A stretch of DNA of 64,000 nucleotides from Ligula intestinalis (taxonomy: Eukaryota; Platyhelminthes; Cestoda; Diphyllobothriidea; Diphyllobothriidae): NCBI GenBank assembly GCA_036362985.1, contig JAYGXS010000006.1:18580261-18644260 (forward strand). Reading direction: 5' to 3'. The translations under genes and the position numbers were made by a program. This document shows positions 12,101-23,131 of this stretch, piece by piece. Below the pieces are notes generated by a model. It searched no databases and was not told the DNA's origin. It saw nothing but the letters and a program-made list of their open reading frames with translations. Position 1 is the stretch's first letter; each line of letters opens with the position of its first letter.

Positions 12101-14030
12101 TTATGGGAAAAGCAAGCATTAAGACTTCAAACGGAGATGTTTAACTGTTTGAAATATGTTTTGAAATTTTTTCTCACTTGTTTAACGAGAAGTCATTTTT
12201 AAAGCTAATTTTCATAAAATTCAATTGGATTGTTTCGACTCGGATTTGGCTTTGGTTAACTCCGTTGGTGGGAAGGTATTGATGGTTTACACTTGGTTTT
12301 TTTTCTTCTTTGATAATCAAGCTTTCATCGCACCTCGAGAATTTGGAAAGTTTCCTCAAGCTTTACTATAGAACATTTACTTTTGACGCTAAATTAAACA
12401 TACCGGTGTTTTCCAAAACGTATGCTCTTATTAGGAGTCCAACACAACATCTCATCTATGGTCACTCAGACAGTTATAGTTACAATTGAGTGTGTGAAAC
12501 ATACATTAGCATAAGAACTCCGTTTTGATAGCCGTTGAATAAATAAGTAATAGACTTGTGTGCATATCGATATGCGGTTTTATTTTAATCTTTACGTTTG
12601 GTTCAACACACTAAGCTTAATTAAGTTCAAAATCTATCAGAAGTATTGCGGATAATGTTTTTACCTCCCGTTCTTTTAACATTGTTTTCCATATCAATAT
12701 AATGGAGCATTCTGTATATTAACATTTCAATTCGGCAATTTATATTTGTCGTTTGTGTTCCGCAGAGTTTATTTTGTCAAATAAGCCAGAAAATATTTAG
12801 TAATTTGGCACGATACCTTCGTTGAAGAATTTTGTTAAATTCGCCAATTTTCGATTGTATCATCGTTTATCCCCTGTTCCTGAGGGGAAGTTTTATTTAG
12901 CCGGGAAAATGTACTTTTTCTGGCTGGCAAAAGATGGACATAGTTCTCAAAATCAACCTCGCACATAAGTTCAATGTTGTCGAGACAATTTGGCCAACAC
13001 CATAGGATGATAAAGATTGGAACTAAGTACATTTCAGTGCACTTTTGTGGCCATAGGGCTAGGTGTATGAAACTTAATTGACGTAATTAATGGTCTGCAA
13101 GAAGTGAGTAAAGGGGATATAGTTTGTTTGTAACGATACTCCTACTTCATTTGCTTTTCACATTTTTGCGCGTTGAATGACGCATGATCCAGGCATATTA
13201 GTATCTCCTCTATTAACATCTATCTTATTCTTGGGATGACACTTTAGGTTATAATAAGTTTCTTTCTAAAAATAAAACGGCCTTAGAAAATGGGATATTG
13301 CGAAAAACGTTAATGTAGCAGAACTGTAGGGGCTTATTGCTTTTATCTTGATTATAACTCGATCAATTGCACGTTAAGAGGCAAACCCCACAAGTCATGA
13401 TTAAATCGACCCCAGTTTTGGAAAAGGTTAAACTTAACCTTTGGTCATTAAATATATGTTAAACCACATAACCGAACAGACATTGTAACGCATATAACCT
13501 TATGATTATTTGGCCTATTCAACGTAAGAAGCTGTGGAATGTTCAAATGTTTATTTCTACCTTTTTCATCTTTCAGTTGCCTGCATCATCTAATTTCTTA
13601 AATGAAAGAATTTTTGAGCGCAGCAACAGGATTTATAAAACTCCCAATAGAATGTGACGACCCATTTCCATTCACATAATAGTTTATATATACCTTTTCC
13701 CAAATCCTAATGCAGGAAAAAAATTCTAAAAATATCCATAGGGCAATTGCAGATAAAGCTAGTATACTAGATATTAGAACCTTCGAAACTCATCCATTAC
13801 TTTATGACTTTAGATCAATCAGGTGAACTTATGATTTGAGTTATGCTACCAATGATACGATCCAACGTACTTGTTTCGAATATCTTGTATCGTTTGACTC
13901 ATTATCCACTCAATGTGTACGTTTATTCCCAATGATATCAGCGATTGGTGTAGTACATTACTATTAGACAAATAGTGAAGAATAAATAACGTACAACTTT
14001 TAAAAGGGGGTACACGTTGTTAATAACAAA
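12101..14030. other. No gene recognised
   Basis: AT-rich intergenic or intronic sequence. Short ORFs only, without domains or convincing splice pairs, and no repeat I can name. Confidence 0.45.
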
Positions 14031-15726
14031 GGAGTCAACCACATATCGTCTGACTACAGACAAAGGTACAGCGCGTATTCAATAACGCCACACATGTGCA
14101 GGGGGTGTGTGAGGGAGAGGATGTGGCCACTGCTTTTATGTGCATAAGAGCCAGTTCATGTGGTGTCCGACTGGTTTCAAACAGTATTCGAAGGTAGTGC
14201 TGTATACAGCGGCCCGTGCCGCGTTGGCCGAGGGGTGGCGTGTTCAAGTGGCACGTGGGTGGCCGAGAATGTTGTTGCAAGAGTGCGTGTATGCGCGTGG
14301 AAGCAGGTCAAAAGTCTTCAGCTCAATGAGTTGAAACACCTGCCTTTTAAGGCAGCGGCCATTGAACAAGAGGGAGGACGGGGAGCATTGCTGAGAAAAA
14401 GAGAATAAACAAGGGGACGGACTGTATTGATCAAAACCATATGAAGGTCAGACAGAATTACACCGAGGATGGAGGTAGAGAACTACAAAATTTTCTAACC
14501 AAAGATAACTGTACTAACTATATTCTAGTCGTTTTTGCTTCATACGTTTATAAGGCTGCCAAACACAACTGCTCACGGGAAATAAGCCACTTGAGCCCAA
14601 ATCTGGACCTAATACCCCCACTGATTTTCCAAACCGAGAGATGATAAAGGCACCTTCAAGCCAAATGCAAACGGCACCCAACAGCCGCCTGCGTGTAAGT
14701 TCACATGACAAAGTGTTGACAATAAAGGTTTGTTTAACGAGAGTTGCAGTGTGACGCGTCACGTGCTCCTACTCCTTGGCCCAGCCCATACCTCTGATAC
14801 TGGACATATTCACCTGTGATCTGGGAGAATAACATGCTTGGCACACCTGAGATACCCACCCAAACGGGCTTTATAGTAAACGTTCTCTGAGGGTGGAGTA
14901 TTTACAAGGTGCAAATTAGTATTTTTAGGATCCACCTTGAACTTAGTTTTTGTCCCCATCTAGGTACGCTCTAGTCGAAACTCAGAAAACACCGAGAATT
15001 GGCTGCTATGTTTATATCAACACAACGATGGGTCCCTTTTAGCCCAAATGTTTGAAGATTCAGGCATGTGGTGTTTGTGGATGTCATTTAATTAACGTGG
15101 CAGGACATTGCTAATGAACGTTTTGTGTTCTTTTCCTTCATACCGTTTGTAAATCAGTACAAGAAAAATACATAAGGCAAAACTCCTTCAATTTACCATC
15201 ATATGTCACTTGTCGGTTTACGTTTCATAAGCATAGGCCTAATTTAAAACAACTTTTGGCAATATTTTAAACCTAGCCTATTTAGAAACCGAAATGAAAC
15301 GTGTAACTATAAGCTCCATTTTGTTTATAACTGTTTCTCCATGCACTGGAGCACGAAATAAGCGCGAAAGCGCATGAAAGATTCCATTTTAACACAGGCT
15401 TTCTAATATGAAATTTAAAGAATTTAACTGTGCTCATGCAGCTTTTCAGTCACCTGTAAACATCAAATCTGTAAAGTCGAATTCTCCAAATTATGTGATA
15501 TGCCCCGGAGCTTTGATGGCTGTGTAAAGAGGCAAGAAGCTAGTTTTTAATACGCAAAACACCCGTTTTTCAAGCATAAACCTAAACTAGACCATATTTT
15601 TTCACAAAATTAGATTTCTGTACATATTCCTAAAACAAAAGAATCCGCAGATGTCTAGGTAGGTGTTTACTCTAAAGCCCGAAATGGTGCCCTTCAAGGT
15701 AGGCAAATTTCCAACCATTATATATA
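14031..15726. other. No gene recognised
   Basis: Mixed composition. Overlapping short ORFs at 14035-14760 look like chance frames in a less AT-rich patch. Nothing is identifiable. Confidence 0.4.
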
Positions 15727-16122
15727 CAGGGTGTCCAGAAAAATTTATAAACATTTTAAATAATTGTTAACTCGGTTTTTTTAAATAATTTTATTATTCC
15801 AAAAATGCAAAAATATTAACGAATATATTTTTATTGTTTTTTTTCCTGCATGCTATCGCATTATGCCACGTTGTTATCGGCAAAGATATATCGCAAGATT
15901 AGTCCATGTTCTTAAGGATGACTATCTACACCGAAAAGTACAGTATAGCGAGTGATATTTCGAACAATTTCTGGATCAAAATGGACGTCTGTTTAAGAAC
16001 ATGCACTGGAAAAACAATAAAAGGATACTTGTAAATATTTTTACATTTTTGAAACAATGACATTATAATAAACACCAAGTTTACAGTTATTCAAAATGTG
16101 TATGCATTTTTGGGACACCCTG
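15727..16122. mobile_element. Mariner/Tc1-type MITE, copy 2
   Basis: The 396-bp element starts CAGGGTGTCC and ends with the inverted GGGACACCCTG. TA dinucleotides flank it at 15725-15726 and 16123-16124. It shares both ends and the internal atcaaaatggacgtc tract with the element at 7362-7737. The left TIR is more diverged than the right. There is no transposase ORF. Confidence 0.85.
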
Positions 16123-16304
16123 TATGTGATACACGATCAACGTTGAAACTGTAATCTATGGACGGTTGTCTCAAATCCAGTTATGTAATCACGTGTGATC
16201 ATATGTCTTAATTTCAGTTCTGTTTGCGTGAATTTACGGAGCTGTCTGACAACAAAATAGATAAAGAAGACGAAGGCACGTCGATCACCGGAATCACGGT
16301 TTTA

Positions 16305-16352
16305 TTCGTCTGAGCTTTCGAACTCTTACTGGAGTTCATCATCAGAGAGAAA
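16305..16352 (-). ncRNA. Hammerhead-like motif in PLE terminal repeat (subfamily A)
   Basis: The reverse strand reads CTGATGA (16345-16339), a 6-bp stem GAACTC/GAGTTC with loop CAGTAA, then GAAA (16319-16316) and GCTC before AGAC. This is the CUGANGA-stem II-GAAA core with a very short stem III (AGCU) and cleavage expected after the C. Stem I has only about 3 pairs. PLE terminal repeats are known to carry minimal hammerheads; activity of this copy is untested. Confidence 0.65.
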
Positions 16353-16394
16353 AGCGTCAACGAAAAAAACAAGCAAACTGTGCATAAACTGTCT

Positions 16395-16660
16395 TCGAAA
16401 TTACACAGAACAGAGCAGACGCATGCTTGGTTCGCGCATGCACGAATATAAGCTGGCTGTTCGACGGGGCGACGCATTATCACAAACGGCTGCTCACATC
16501 TACGAGATGGGTCACGACCTTAACTTCGCAGCCGCGAAGATAGTCGTCTACACCGGCAGTAAGACAGTCGGAGAATTGATTGAAGCCTGGGCCGCCTAGG
16601 ATGAGAACTCAGTCAATCGATTTATCCATCTGGCGCCGGCATATATGGCCTTGCGCAGGC
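16395..16660 (+). pseudogene. PLE GIY-YIG endonuclease C-terminal fragment (subfamily A)
   Basis: One frame reads R-R-M-L-G-S-R-M-H-E-Y-K-L-A-V, then A-A-H-I-Y-E-M-G-H, then A-A-K-I-V and E-L-I-E-A-W, followed by D-E-N-S-V-N-R-F-I. This is the conserved C-terminal half of PLE endonucleases: R/E-H-like positions, the His-containing region, and the E-A-W...N-R terminal block. There is a stop between E-A-W and D-E-N-S. The RT is absent. The closest relative in this window is the minus-strand fragment at 42280-42545. Confidence 0.7.
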
Positions 16661-16734
16661 ATCTGCGGACTGACGTCACTGGTGCTCGATTGGCTCCTGC
16701 TCCCTTTAAATATTGCTCGTTTTTTCCTTGACGC

Positions 16735-16816
16735 TTTTATCTCTGACACTGGACTGCGGTAGGAATAAGGAAGCTCAGACAAATAATATCACGATTTCGG
16801 TGATCGGCATGCCTTT
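16735..16816 (+). ncRNA. Degenerate hammerhead-like terminal repeat (subfamily A)
   Basis: It aligns with the reverse complement of 16265-16345: CTGACACTGGACTGC, then AAGCTCAGAC, then ATCACGATTTCGGTGATCGG. The CUGANGA and GAAA boxes are mutated, so it should not be a functional ribozyme. Confidence 0.6.
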
Positions 16817-16865
16817 TTCTTCTTTTTCTTCTTCTTCTTCTTCTTCTTCTTCTTCTTCTTCTTCT
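16817..16865. repeat. (TTC)n microsatellite
   Basis: It follows directly on the end of the PLE terminal repeat, whose sister copy ends in tgccttcgtcttcttt. The array therefore looks expanded from that terminus. Confidence 0.9.
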
Positions 16866-16885
16866 GACCTTAACCGGCAAGACAA

Positions 16886-17045
16886 CGAGCTCGCGGCTGA
16901 ATGGTTAGAACATTAACCTCTGATCAAAAAAGGTCGCGATTTCGAACCTCGGGTGGTGCATCAACTGTAGTTGGGTATGACTGACTGACGACAGCTCATA
17001 AATAAAAAACGGTCATTCCAGTAACCCTGTCTTTGCTGGCTATGC
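16886..17045 (+). mobile_element. tRNA-derived SINE
   Basis: The tRNA-like head has an A-box-like GGCTGAATGGTTAGAAC and a B-box-like GATTTCGAACCTC. It is followed by the family body TTGGGTATGACTGACTG and the tail CGGTCATTCCAGT...TTTGCTGGC. Many copies in both orientations occur in this window. Confidence 0.7.
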
Positions 17046-17650
17046 TATTTACACAAATAAGATTGTTGTCTACCCAGTTCTGGACAGACCTGATACCGGT
17101 GTTGCTGCTACCGTGTTCTGCCGAGAAGGGTGGGGGGAGACATTTGAGTAATTCCAACCAAAAGGAGAATTTTTTCATCCTTTATAAAACCTAGGTGTAC
17201 GCAGTATCTTCAAAGTGTCTGGAGTGACTGCTGAACAGACTACAGGCTTTAAGTTCCACAATTGAGAATCAGGTTGCAAATGCTCCTGCCTTATAGAGCA
17301 TACTCGCGTTTGGGTGAGGTCTGAGCCGAGCTGGTACGTATAGACGGACTACTGAATTCTGTCGGTCTATGCGCCCAATTTCACCTACGGTCGTATCGAA
17401 TTTCCGTTAGTGTATGTAAGCCCCCCTAAACGGACCACGTGAAAGGTGCACTGGACTAACGCGGGGGCCAGATCAGGTCATGGCAGGCGTTATTCGGCTT
17501 GCTGAACATGGGAGGAGGGTAGATGGTAGTACGCATAGGGGCAGCATCGGTTGTGCCAGTCACCTGCGTCTGATCACACCTCCGGTCTTCCTGACTCTGG
17601 TCTGCCACCAGGCACATGTGGATGAGGGAAGAGAGTGCGGTAGATGCTAC
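17046..17650. other. No gene recognised
   Basis: No named repeat or gene. A GC-richer patch at 17480-17650 probably leads into the adjacent repeat copy. Confidence 0.4.
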
Positions 17651-17654
17651 GCAA

Positions 17655-17890
17655 GTTTACAAACCTACCGCAGAGGGTTAAGTGAGTCTAACCGTGCAAC
17701 TGCGATCTTCAGACCATGGTTACTTAGTGCTGAGGAGAGAAGTCGATGAAGGCCAGAGTAGATGGAAGAGTTTGTTGTGTACACAACGGAAGAGGAGAAT
17801 ACATTGACTTGGGAGAGATACGTCCGATCAGTAGGTTGACTGGGCCCAAGTGAGGTCTTAGAGTAGTCGGGCCAGAGGACAGATAGAGGG
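17655..17890 (+). repeat. Interspersed repeat family R, copy 1
   Basis: It matches copies at 21395, 30150, 52080, 55545-56100, 56745 and 62440. The family signature is AACTGCGATCTTCAGACC, then GGGAAGCC-like and TTTATTCTGTACAGA-like blocks, then GGAGAATAGATAGGAG. All copies lie on +. There is no ORF or pol III box. The class is unknown. Confidence 0.65.
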
Positions 17891-18860
17891 AGATCTTTCA
17901 TTGGGTAGGTTTGCCTGGGGTTTTGGGCAGAGAGGCAACTTGCGTCGGGCACACGTGCAAGCTCCTAATTCGTCGCCTCATAGATGCGAGAACTATGATT
18001 GGCTGATCGAGACGTCGAGAAAGCACACCGGTGAGCGTTTGGGAAAATGCACTTCGACGCGAGCTAGTCAGGTAGGCACGACCCGCTACAAACCCGTTCA
18101 CACTGTGCCCACCGTGCTGTTTGTGGCGATCGAATCATCATGCTGTAGCTTTTACTAGCGTGCAGAGTCAAAATGGTTGAATTGTACTGCAGTCAAGCCC
18201 GTCAGCTGTCACCCTCACAAATCTAAAGCAACTTAGAATATTCCCTAGTGCATTATCTCCAGTGGACTGTCTGCTGAACGGACCTCCTACGCAGGGTTAG
18301 CCGTCAGGCGTGATTTTTGAAGTTGCTGTTACTGGGTGACAGGTTGCGCATCTGGCCTTAAACGCTTTAGCCGTCTGTTCATCAATGGTCCCTCTTTCCA
18401 CAAAAGTAGAGCTGAACGTGTGCGTGTGTGTGTGTGTGTGTGCTTTTTGACATACCCAGTATCGTTTTTAGTCTACCGACCCACCCCCTGTTTTCCCCTC
18501 CCTCCATCCCCCAGTTGGCCCACCCACGGGCTCTTTCGAGCGCCTGCACGTGAGCTTGTCATTTAAGTAAGTAGGCTCGACGATGGCTTCCTGCAGTCCT
18601 GTCATTAACTGTCAGTTCCGAGTTCTGACGCTGATCGTCAGAGCAGCTGCAGGCTCAAATAGGAATGAACGAACGAGCCTAGGCGCTGGAGGGTCTGCGT
18701 CTTCTCAAAAGATGATCCACCTCCAAATGAATGATAAACGGTCACATAAAACACACCAAGTCCTGTAATCGGAATAGAAGTTGTTTTAAAAAGTGTCCCA
18801 CAAGCGCAAGCCCACACACTTAAATGTATGGTAGTATTATCCGAATAGCTTAGAAATGCT
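17891..18860. other. No gene recognised; (TG)n microsatellite at 18418-18443
   Basis: Moderately GC-rich sequence with short frames only. The TG run at 18418-18443 is a simple repeat. Confidence 0.45.
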
Positions 18861-18861
18861 G

Positions 18862-19640
18862 TATTTCCGGAAATTTGCTCGACACCAAAGGAAGCAGAGT
18901 TATGGGGTCCAACCAAACCGGCTATTTACACTGGAACACATTCTGGAATACCGCCATAGCTACCAGCAACCAACGGCTGTCTGCTTTTTCGACTTCGCCG
19001 CCACGTTCGATTCCATCCATCGTGAGTCCCTGTGGCGAATAATGGTACTAGATGGTGTACCGACCAGAATCATTGCCATGATTAAGGCCCACTATCGCTC
19101 CAACATCGCAGGCGTGCTGGTCCACAGAAATATTTCCCAACCGTTCGATATCCGGTCTGATGTTCAACAGGGCTGCGCCCTGTCGCCCATTCTATTCCAC
19201 TACTTCACTGACTGGATTATCGGGCGGGCTCTACATGAAGAAGACGGTGTTGAGCTTGCACCCGGACACCGGCTGATCGATCTCGACTACGTCGATGATA
19301 TTGCTGTGTTAACCTTAAGCTATGGTGGTCTACAGTCTGTAGTGTCGTGGGCGAATGAAATCACTCTGCCGGTTGGCTTGTCCATAAATACTGGGAAGAC
19401 TAAGTTATTCTCGAGTTGCGTCCTTGACCAGAAGAAGCCACCCCTGGGGATTAATGGCCATCAACTTGGTGAAGTAGACAAGTTTTAAATATATCGGGGC
19501 GAGGCTGCTACCGAGTAGACAGAGTAAGGAGGACGTAGTCTCCCGCATTGATGCTGTTCGTCGGGTTTTCTCAATCATCCGAAAGTGCTTATGGATCCGA
19601 CGCGACATCTCCATCGCCAAGAAGATCCACGTGGGTAAAT
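18862..19640 (+). pseudogene. RTE-type LINE reverse transcriptase fragment
   Basis: The protein from 18900 reads L-E-Y-R-H-S-Y-Q-Q-P-T-A-V-C-F-F-D-F-A-A-T-F-D-S (motif A), then V-Q-Q-G-C-A-L-S-P-I-L-F (motif B) and L-D-Y-V-D-D-I-A-V-L (motif C, YVDD). Frame 1 ends at 19488. A one-base shift (an extra T around 19486) restores F-K-Y-I-G-A-R-L, then S-R-I-D-A-V-R-R-V-F and W-I-R-R-D-I-S-I-A up to about 19635, typical of RTE-type thumbs. The N-terminal side seems to lack the usual G-F-R region before L-F-T-L, suggesting an internal deletion. Endonuclease and 3' end are absent. Confidence 0.8.
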
Positions 19641-20484
19641 AACGCATCGAGGGGAGAACTGAGGGAGGTAGCTAACCATCACGCTCGGTACAAAAACACC
19701 AGGATTTGAACTGTCTGACATTAAATGCAAACTTTCACGACGGTCCCTCAGAGTCCACCGAATAGGCATTGTGTTTTTGTGTTGGGGCAGCTATTTAATG
19801 TCTAATTTTGTCTGCGGATGAGGCCGCAAGCTCTGATTCGAAGCGTAGGAAAAATGACGACCTCATCACAATGGTCATATTTATTAGGAGCAGCCCTAGC
19901 CGACTCGCTCACACGCTGCCCTGACGAACCGTCCCCCGCCGCACTATTGGTCGGCTGTGCACGTTCTGAGTGAGAAGGCCAGTCTAAATGCTAACCCCTC
20001 AAGGACGCTGTCGGATTGGTCCGATTGCAGTCCGAACTTGTAGATACGCGTATGCTCCTTTTTAGCCTTAACTACGTTGTACTAAGTACGTCAATAAACT
20101 TTCATTCTTCCACCCCTGTGTTTGAGTTTTCCACTGGGGATTTGAACGAGACGTTGGACGGCTACCATTGTGGCTTGTGGCAAGGTTATGAAAATATTTT
20201 CCTTTGTTTTACTTGGAGCTTTTAAGGCTCTTCGAAAATAGCCAATATATGCACCTGCCCGTTGTCTATCGCCTGCGGAAATCGTATGCACTCCGCTTAT
20301 GCAAAAGTTGCTTTGAACAAGTGCCAACTTTCCGACCGTTAAAAAACCTCGGCGGTAGGCTTGAAGTGTTTAACGTACCTTTTTCTTGATCGGCGATCAT
20401 CGACCGGTGATGGGACCCACGCACAGTTTCGAACTCCGCCAGCTGCCGCTCAGTGGCTGATGTCATTGGCAGAAGAACATGACG
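19641..20484. other. No gene recognised
   Basis: A GCGGATGAGGCCGCAAGC...TTCGAAGCG tract at 19815-19850 faintly recalls PLE terminal repeats but lacks the CUGANGA box. Nothing else is identified. Confidence 0.35.
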
Positions 20485-20562
20485 GACAACGACAGGATAG
20501 AATGGCCGCTTCTGGCTTATCAGACATCATCAGCCCGGAGTTCGTGAGCTTTCAAGACCGAG
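20485..20562 (-). mobile_element. SINE tail remnant
   Basis: GAATGGCCGCTTCTGGCTTAT followed by CATCATCAGCC matches the reversed tail of the tRNA-derived SINE family. The head is not visible. Confidence 0.45.
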
Positions 20563-21390
20563 ATGTCTGAATAGCAGAGCGCAAAATAAGGGGTTTTTCG
20601 ATGTTCATTCTTAAACTTGCAAATATTTTCAAACTCGAGGTCTTTTTATCTCAATCGTTCACGTACGCGGAATATAATACTACTTCGTTCACCTAACGTG
20701 GTCAGTAAAATCGACTTGCGTGTCCTTGAAGGCTTTCCAGGGTAACATTGCCCAAGCAAATTAATGTCCACCCCCAGAAGGACGCGCATCACCAGTCAGA
20801 CTCGATTTATTGCAGTGCCACTATGTGCTGATAACTTAGAAACGTTCTCTGTTCGTTGTGTATCCGCCAGGCTGAGAAGCCAAACGTAAACACCTTCCGG
20901 TCCTGCGTGTCACGTGATGCGCGGGGCGCACGTGTTTAGCGATGGTTTCTCTCCTAGTAACCTCAACTGTACCCGTTGTTTTCTTTTGCTGTTTTAAGTC
21001 ACGCAGGAATCAGCTTCAGCACTAGAAGTTGTTACACCGCATTTTGCTTCATCTAAATTGCCTAGGGTTTGTCCAAAACGGTTAGCATTTTTCCTTTTTT
21101 TTCACTTGTCGCACACTTAGTTTTTGCTGAGTAGGAAAAAGCTGAACCTGAGTACATTGCTTCCTGTCTCAGTCCTACTGGAGTCTGAATAAAACAATTT
21201 ACAAACTCAGACAGCCACTACTAAAATGTGCACCCGTCGAAAATTTCAACGGCAGTATAGCCTTGTTGGTGTCCGAAAGCTACGGGGCCAATGGTTTAGA
21301 TTTTGCTGAACATGCGAGCTCCAGGCAACAGTTCAGAAGAAGATGTGACCGCTGGAACATGGAATAGTAATGTCAACGCTCAAATGAGAA
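20563..21390. other. No gene recognised
   Basis: No coding or repeat signature that I can name. Confidence 0.4.
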
Positions 21391-21394
21391 CTTA

Positions 21395-21770
21395 TCGCAG
21401 GCGCCTAAGTCAGTTAAACCCTAGCAACTGCGATCCTCAGGCCCGGTTCCTTAGGAGAAGAGGAGTCATGGGAAGCCAGAGTGGTAGGAAAAATTTATTA
21501 TGTACAGAAGGATGTGGAGAATAGATAGGAGGAAACTGACTCTCGGACGAGTGCAGTCAGTTCCCTAGTGGGACGGCATCCGGAATACGGAGTTGGCGGC
21601 AATCATCCCAGTCAGGCCCTGTGTGAGTTCGCCTAAAAGGCGGATGACCAACTAAGTTGAGGTCAGCATACGATTGTGGGCACGTTATTGGCCACCGTGT
21701 TTTCGCAGAGTTTGCATAATCTGTAATTGGCTGTCCCAGAGGCCAAAAACACTGAGCATTCGCAAGTGGG
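21395..21770 (+). repeat. Interspersed repeat family R, copy 2
   Basis: AACTGCGATCCTCAGGCC, AGAGTGGTAGG, TTTATTATGTACAGAAGG and GGAGAATAGATAGGAGG occur in the family order, then AATTGGCTGTCCCAGAGGCC at 21728. It is one of the better preserved copies. Confidence 0.65.
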
Positions 21771-21919
21771 CGTTCGTGGGGAGCTAGTCAGTGCAAACTG
21801 TTTGGGCGCTGGGTCGCAAGCACACCGTGGCTACGATCGTAACGTGAAGAAGACCAATTGCAGGAGGTCTGATGAGGAAAATTGAGTGGGCTAGCCGGAG
21901 AGGTGATCTATTGTCTCTC

Positions 21920-22395
21920 GTGTTTGTGCAAGCTATTGCTTGTGCTCACCGCTTCAACCGGGACAGAACTGAAGTATTTGCCATGGCTAATACAAAATAG
22001 GCACGATAATTTCTCGAAGCTTGGCACTCCGGCGCCAACAGCATAAACAGGCACGTGGACCTTAATTCACGTTACGATGGTTTGTTCGTATGGTTCACTA
22101 ACTTGCGCCCAGTGTGAAACAACAACTGTCTACCCATGCTCGGCGAAGTAGAACTTGCCTGATTCTGCATCTCTCCGACACGTGGCCCACAATCCAAACG
22201 TCTTCACACCTCTCACCTGCAGCTCCTATCTCAGAACGATTTGGGTCACCCTAACTCTCCCCCCCCCGTATCCCCATTCGATCTAACCTATGCCCCAAAA
22301 CCCTCTAGGGCAATAATCCCAGCCTCCACTTATCATTTCGTCTGAAGATTGGTTGTTGATACCAGCTTGAAAATTCACGAGTAAAACTTGATTCT
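21920..22395 (+). mobile_element. Penelope-like element 3' fragment
   Basis: At 21940-22080 the frame reads V-F-A-M-A-N-T-K, stop, then F-L-E-A-W-H-S-G-A-N-S-I-N-R-H-V-D-L-N-S-R. This is the terminal block of PLE GIY-YIG proteins (E-A-W, then N-R-H/F). A terminal repeat with a hammerhead-like core follows at 22336-22392. The RT is missing. Confidence 0.65.
22336..22392 (+). ncRNA. Hammerhead-like motif in PLE terminal repeat
   Basis: CTGAAGA (22342-22348), a short stem TGGT/ACCA around loop TGTTGAT, then GAAA at 22369-22372 and ATTCACGAGTAAAA. Stem II is short and stem III minimal. Probably inactive or weak. Confidence 0.5.
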
Positions 22396-22464
22396 TCGAT
22401 GAGCTTTCTTTCTCCTTTTATTATCTCGGAACGCGCGCCATCTCAGTTATTCAACGTAAAATAG

Positions 22465-22925
22465 TACGAAATGGATCCGACAAAGTAAAGCGAGACCGGA
22501 ATGGCGATTGCTGGCTTGTTAGCCGTCACCAGCCAGTCATGCCCAATATCAAGGGTCGGAACCCCCTAGATTAGAATCTGGGACCTTTGGTCATTGAGTT
22601 TACCGCTCTACCATTGCACCACGGGCTCGTTTGTTTGTCGGTTGAGATCGGAAATATGATGAATATGTGGGCATCGCCGATCTGATAGCGGAACAACCAA
22701 GATCCGTTTCGCTCTGGAGCTCACAATTAGAGCCCGCGCAGGCAGTCACATAGCAACTTTGAGGATAGGATGGAATGGATCCGTATGACTGGCTAATGAT
22801 GGCTAACAAGCCAGAAATGGCTGTTCCGGTCTCCCTCTGCTTTGTCGGATCCATTCCATCGTATCCTTATAGTCACTATGTGCCTGCCTGTGCAGCCTCT
22901 AACTGTGAACCCTAGGGTGAAACGG
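22465..22925 (-). mobile_element. Paired tRNA-derived SINE copies
   Basis: 22465-22628 is a full copy on -: reversed tail (GACCGGAATGGCGATTGC), body, and tRNA-like head ending CCATTGCACCACGGGCTCG, with a B-box complement near 22575. 22629-22760 is the family's extended body. 22765-22860 is a second tail on + ending TTTGTCGGATCCATTCC. The pair is flanked by inverted GGATCCATTCC tracts. Confidence 0.65.
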
Positions 22926-23013
22926 AACTTAATTATTCCATTAACAGCTCGGCGATACCCGTATATTCATGAAATAGTATCTTTACAATTGCACCTGACA
23001 ATCCTTTTATAAT

Positions 23014-23025
23014 TTATCGGTCACT
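23014..23025 (+). repeat. Target-site duplication, left copy
   Basis: TTATCGGTCACT is repeated exactly at 24451-24462 and brackets the PLE insertion. Confidence 0.85.
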
Positions 23026-23061
23026 TTCGTATAAATCGAAAGGCAGGCATCCCAAGAAATG

Positions 23062-23131
23062 TAATTTCATGGAAAGGCATTCTTTGGGAAATAGGTAGTT
23101 TATTGCGTAAATTTTCGACACTGGTTCCCCA
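23062..23131 (-). repeat. PLE terminal repeat, inverted arm
   Basis: 70 bp, exactly complementary to 24384-24453. The hammerhead's CUGAUGA half is absent here, because RT sequence begins directly at the arm's inner edge. Confidence 0.9.

Larger units (their letters stand above)
16240..16870 (+). mobile_element. Penelope-like element remnant, subfamily A, with inverted terminal repeats
   Basis: The order is an inverted terminal repeat on - (about 16240-16355), a fragment of the GIY-YIG end of the PLE protein on + (16395-16660), and a terminal repeat on + (about 16730-16816) that runs into a TTC microsatellite. The left and right repeats share the tracts around the hammerhead-like core and a following GTGATTCCGGTGATCG-type block. 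The body is heavily deleted. No target duplication could be fixed, because the right end is blurred by the microsatellite. Confidence 0.75.

Noticed and set aside
19815..19860. PLE-like GGATGAGGCCGCAAGC...TTCGAAGCG
   Set aside because: The core CUGANGA is not present and there is no PLE coding nearby.
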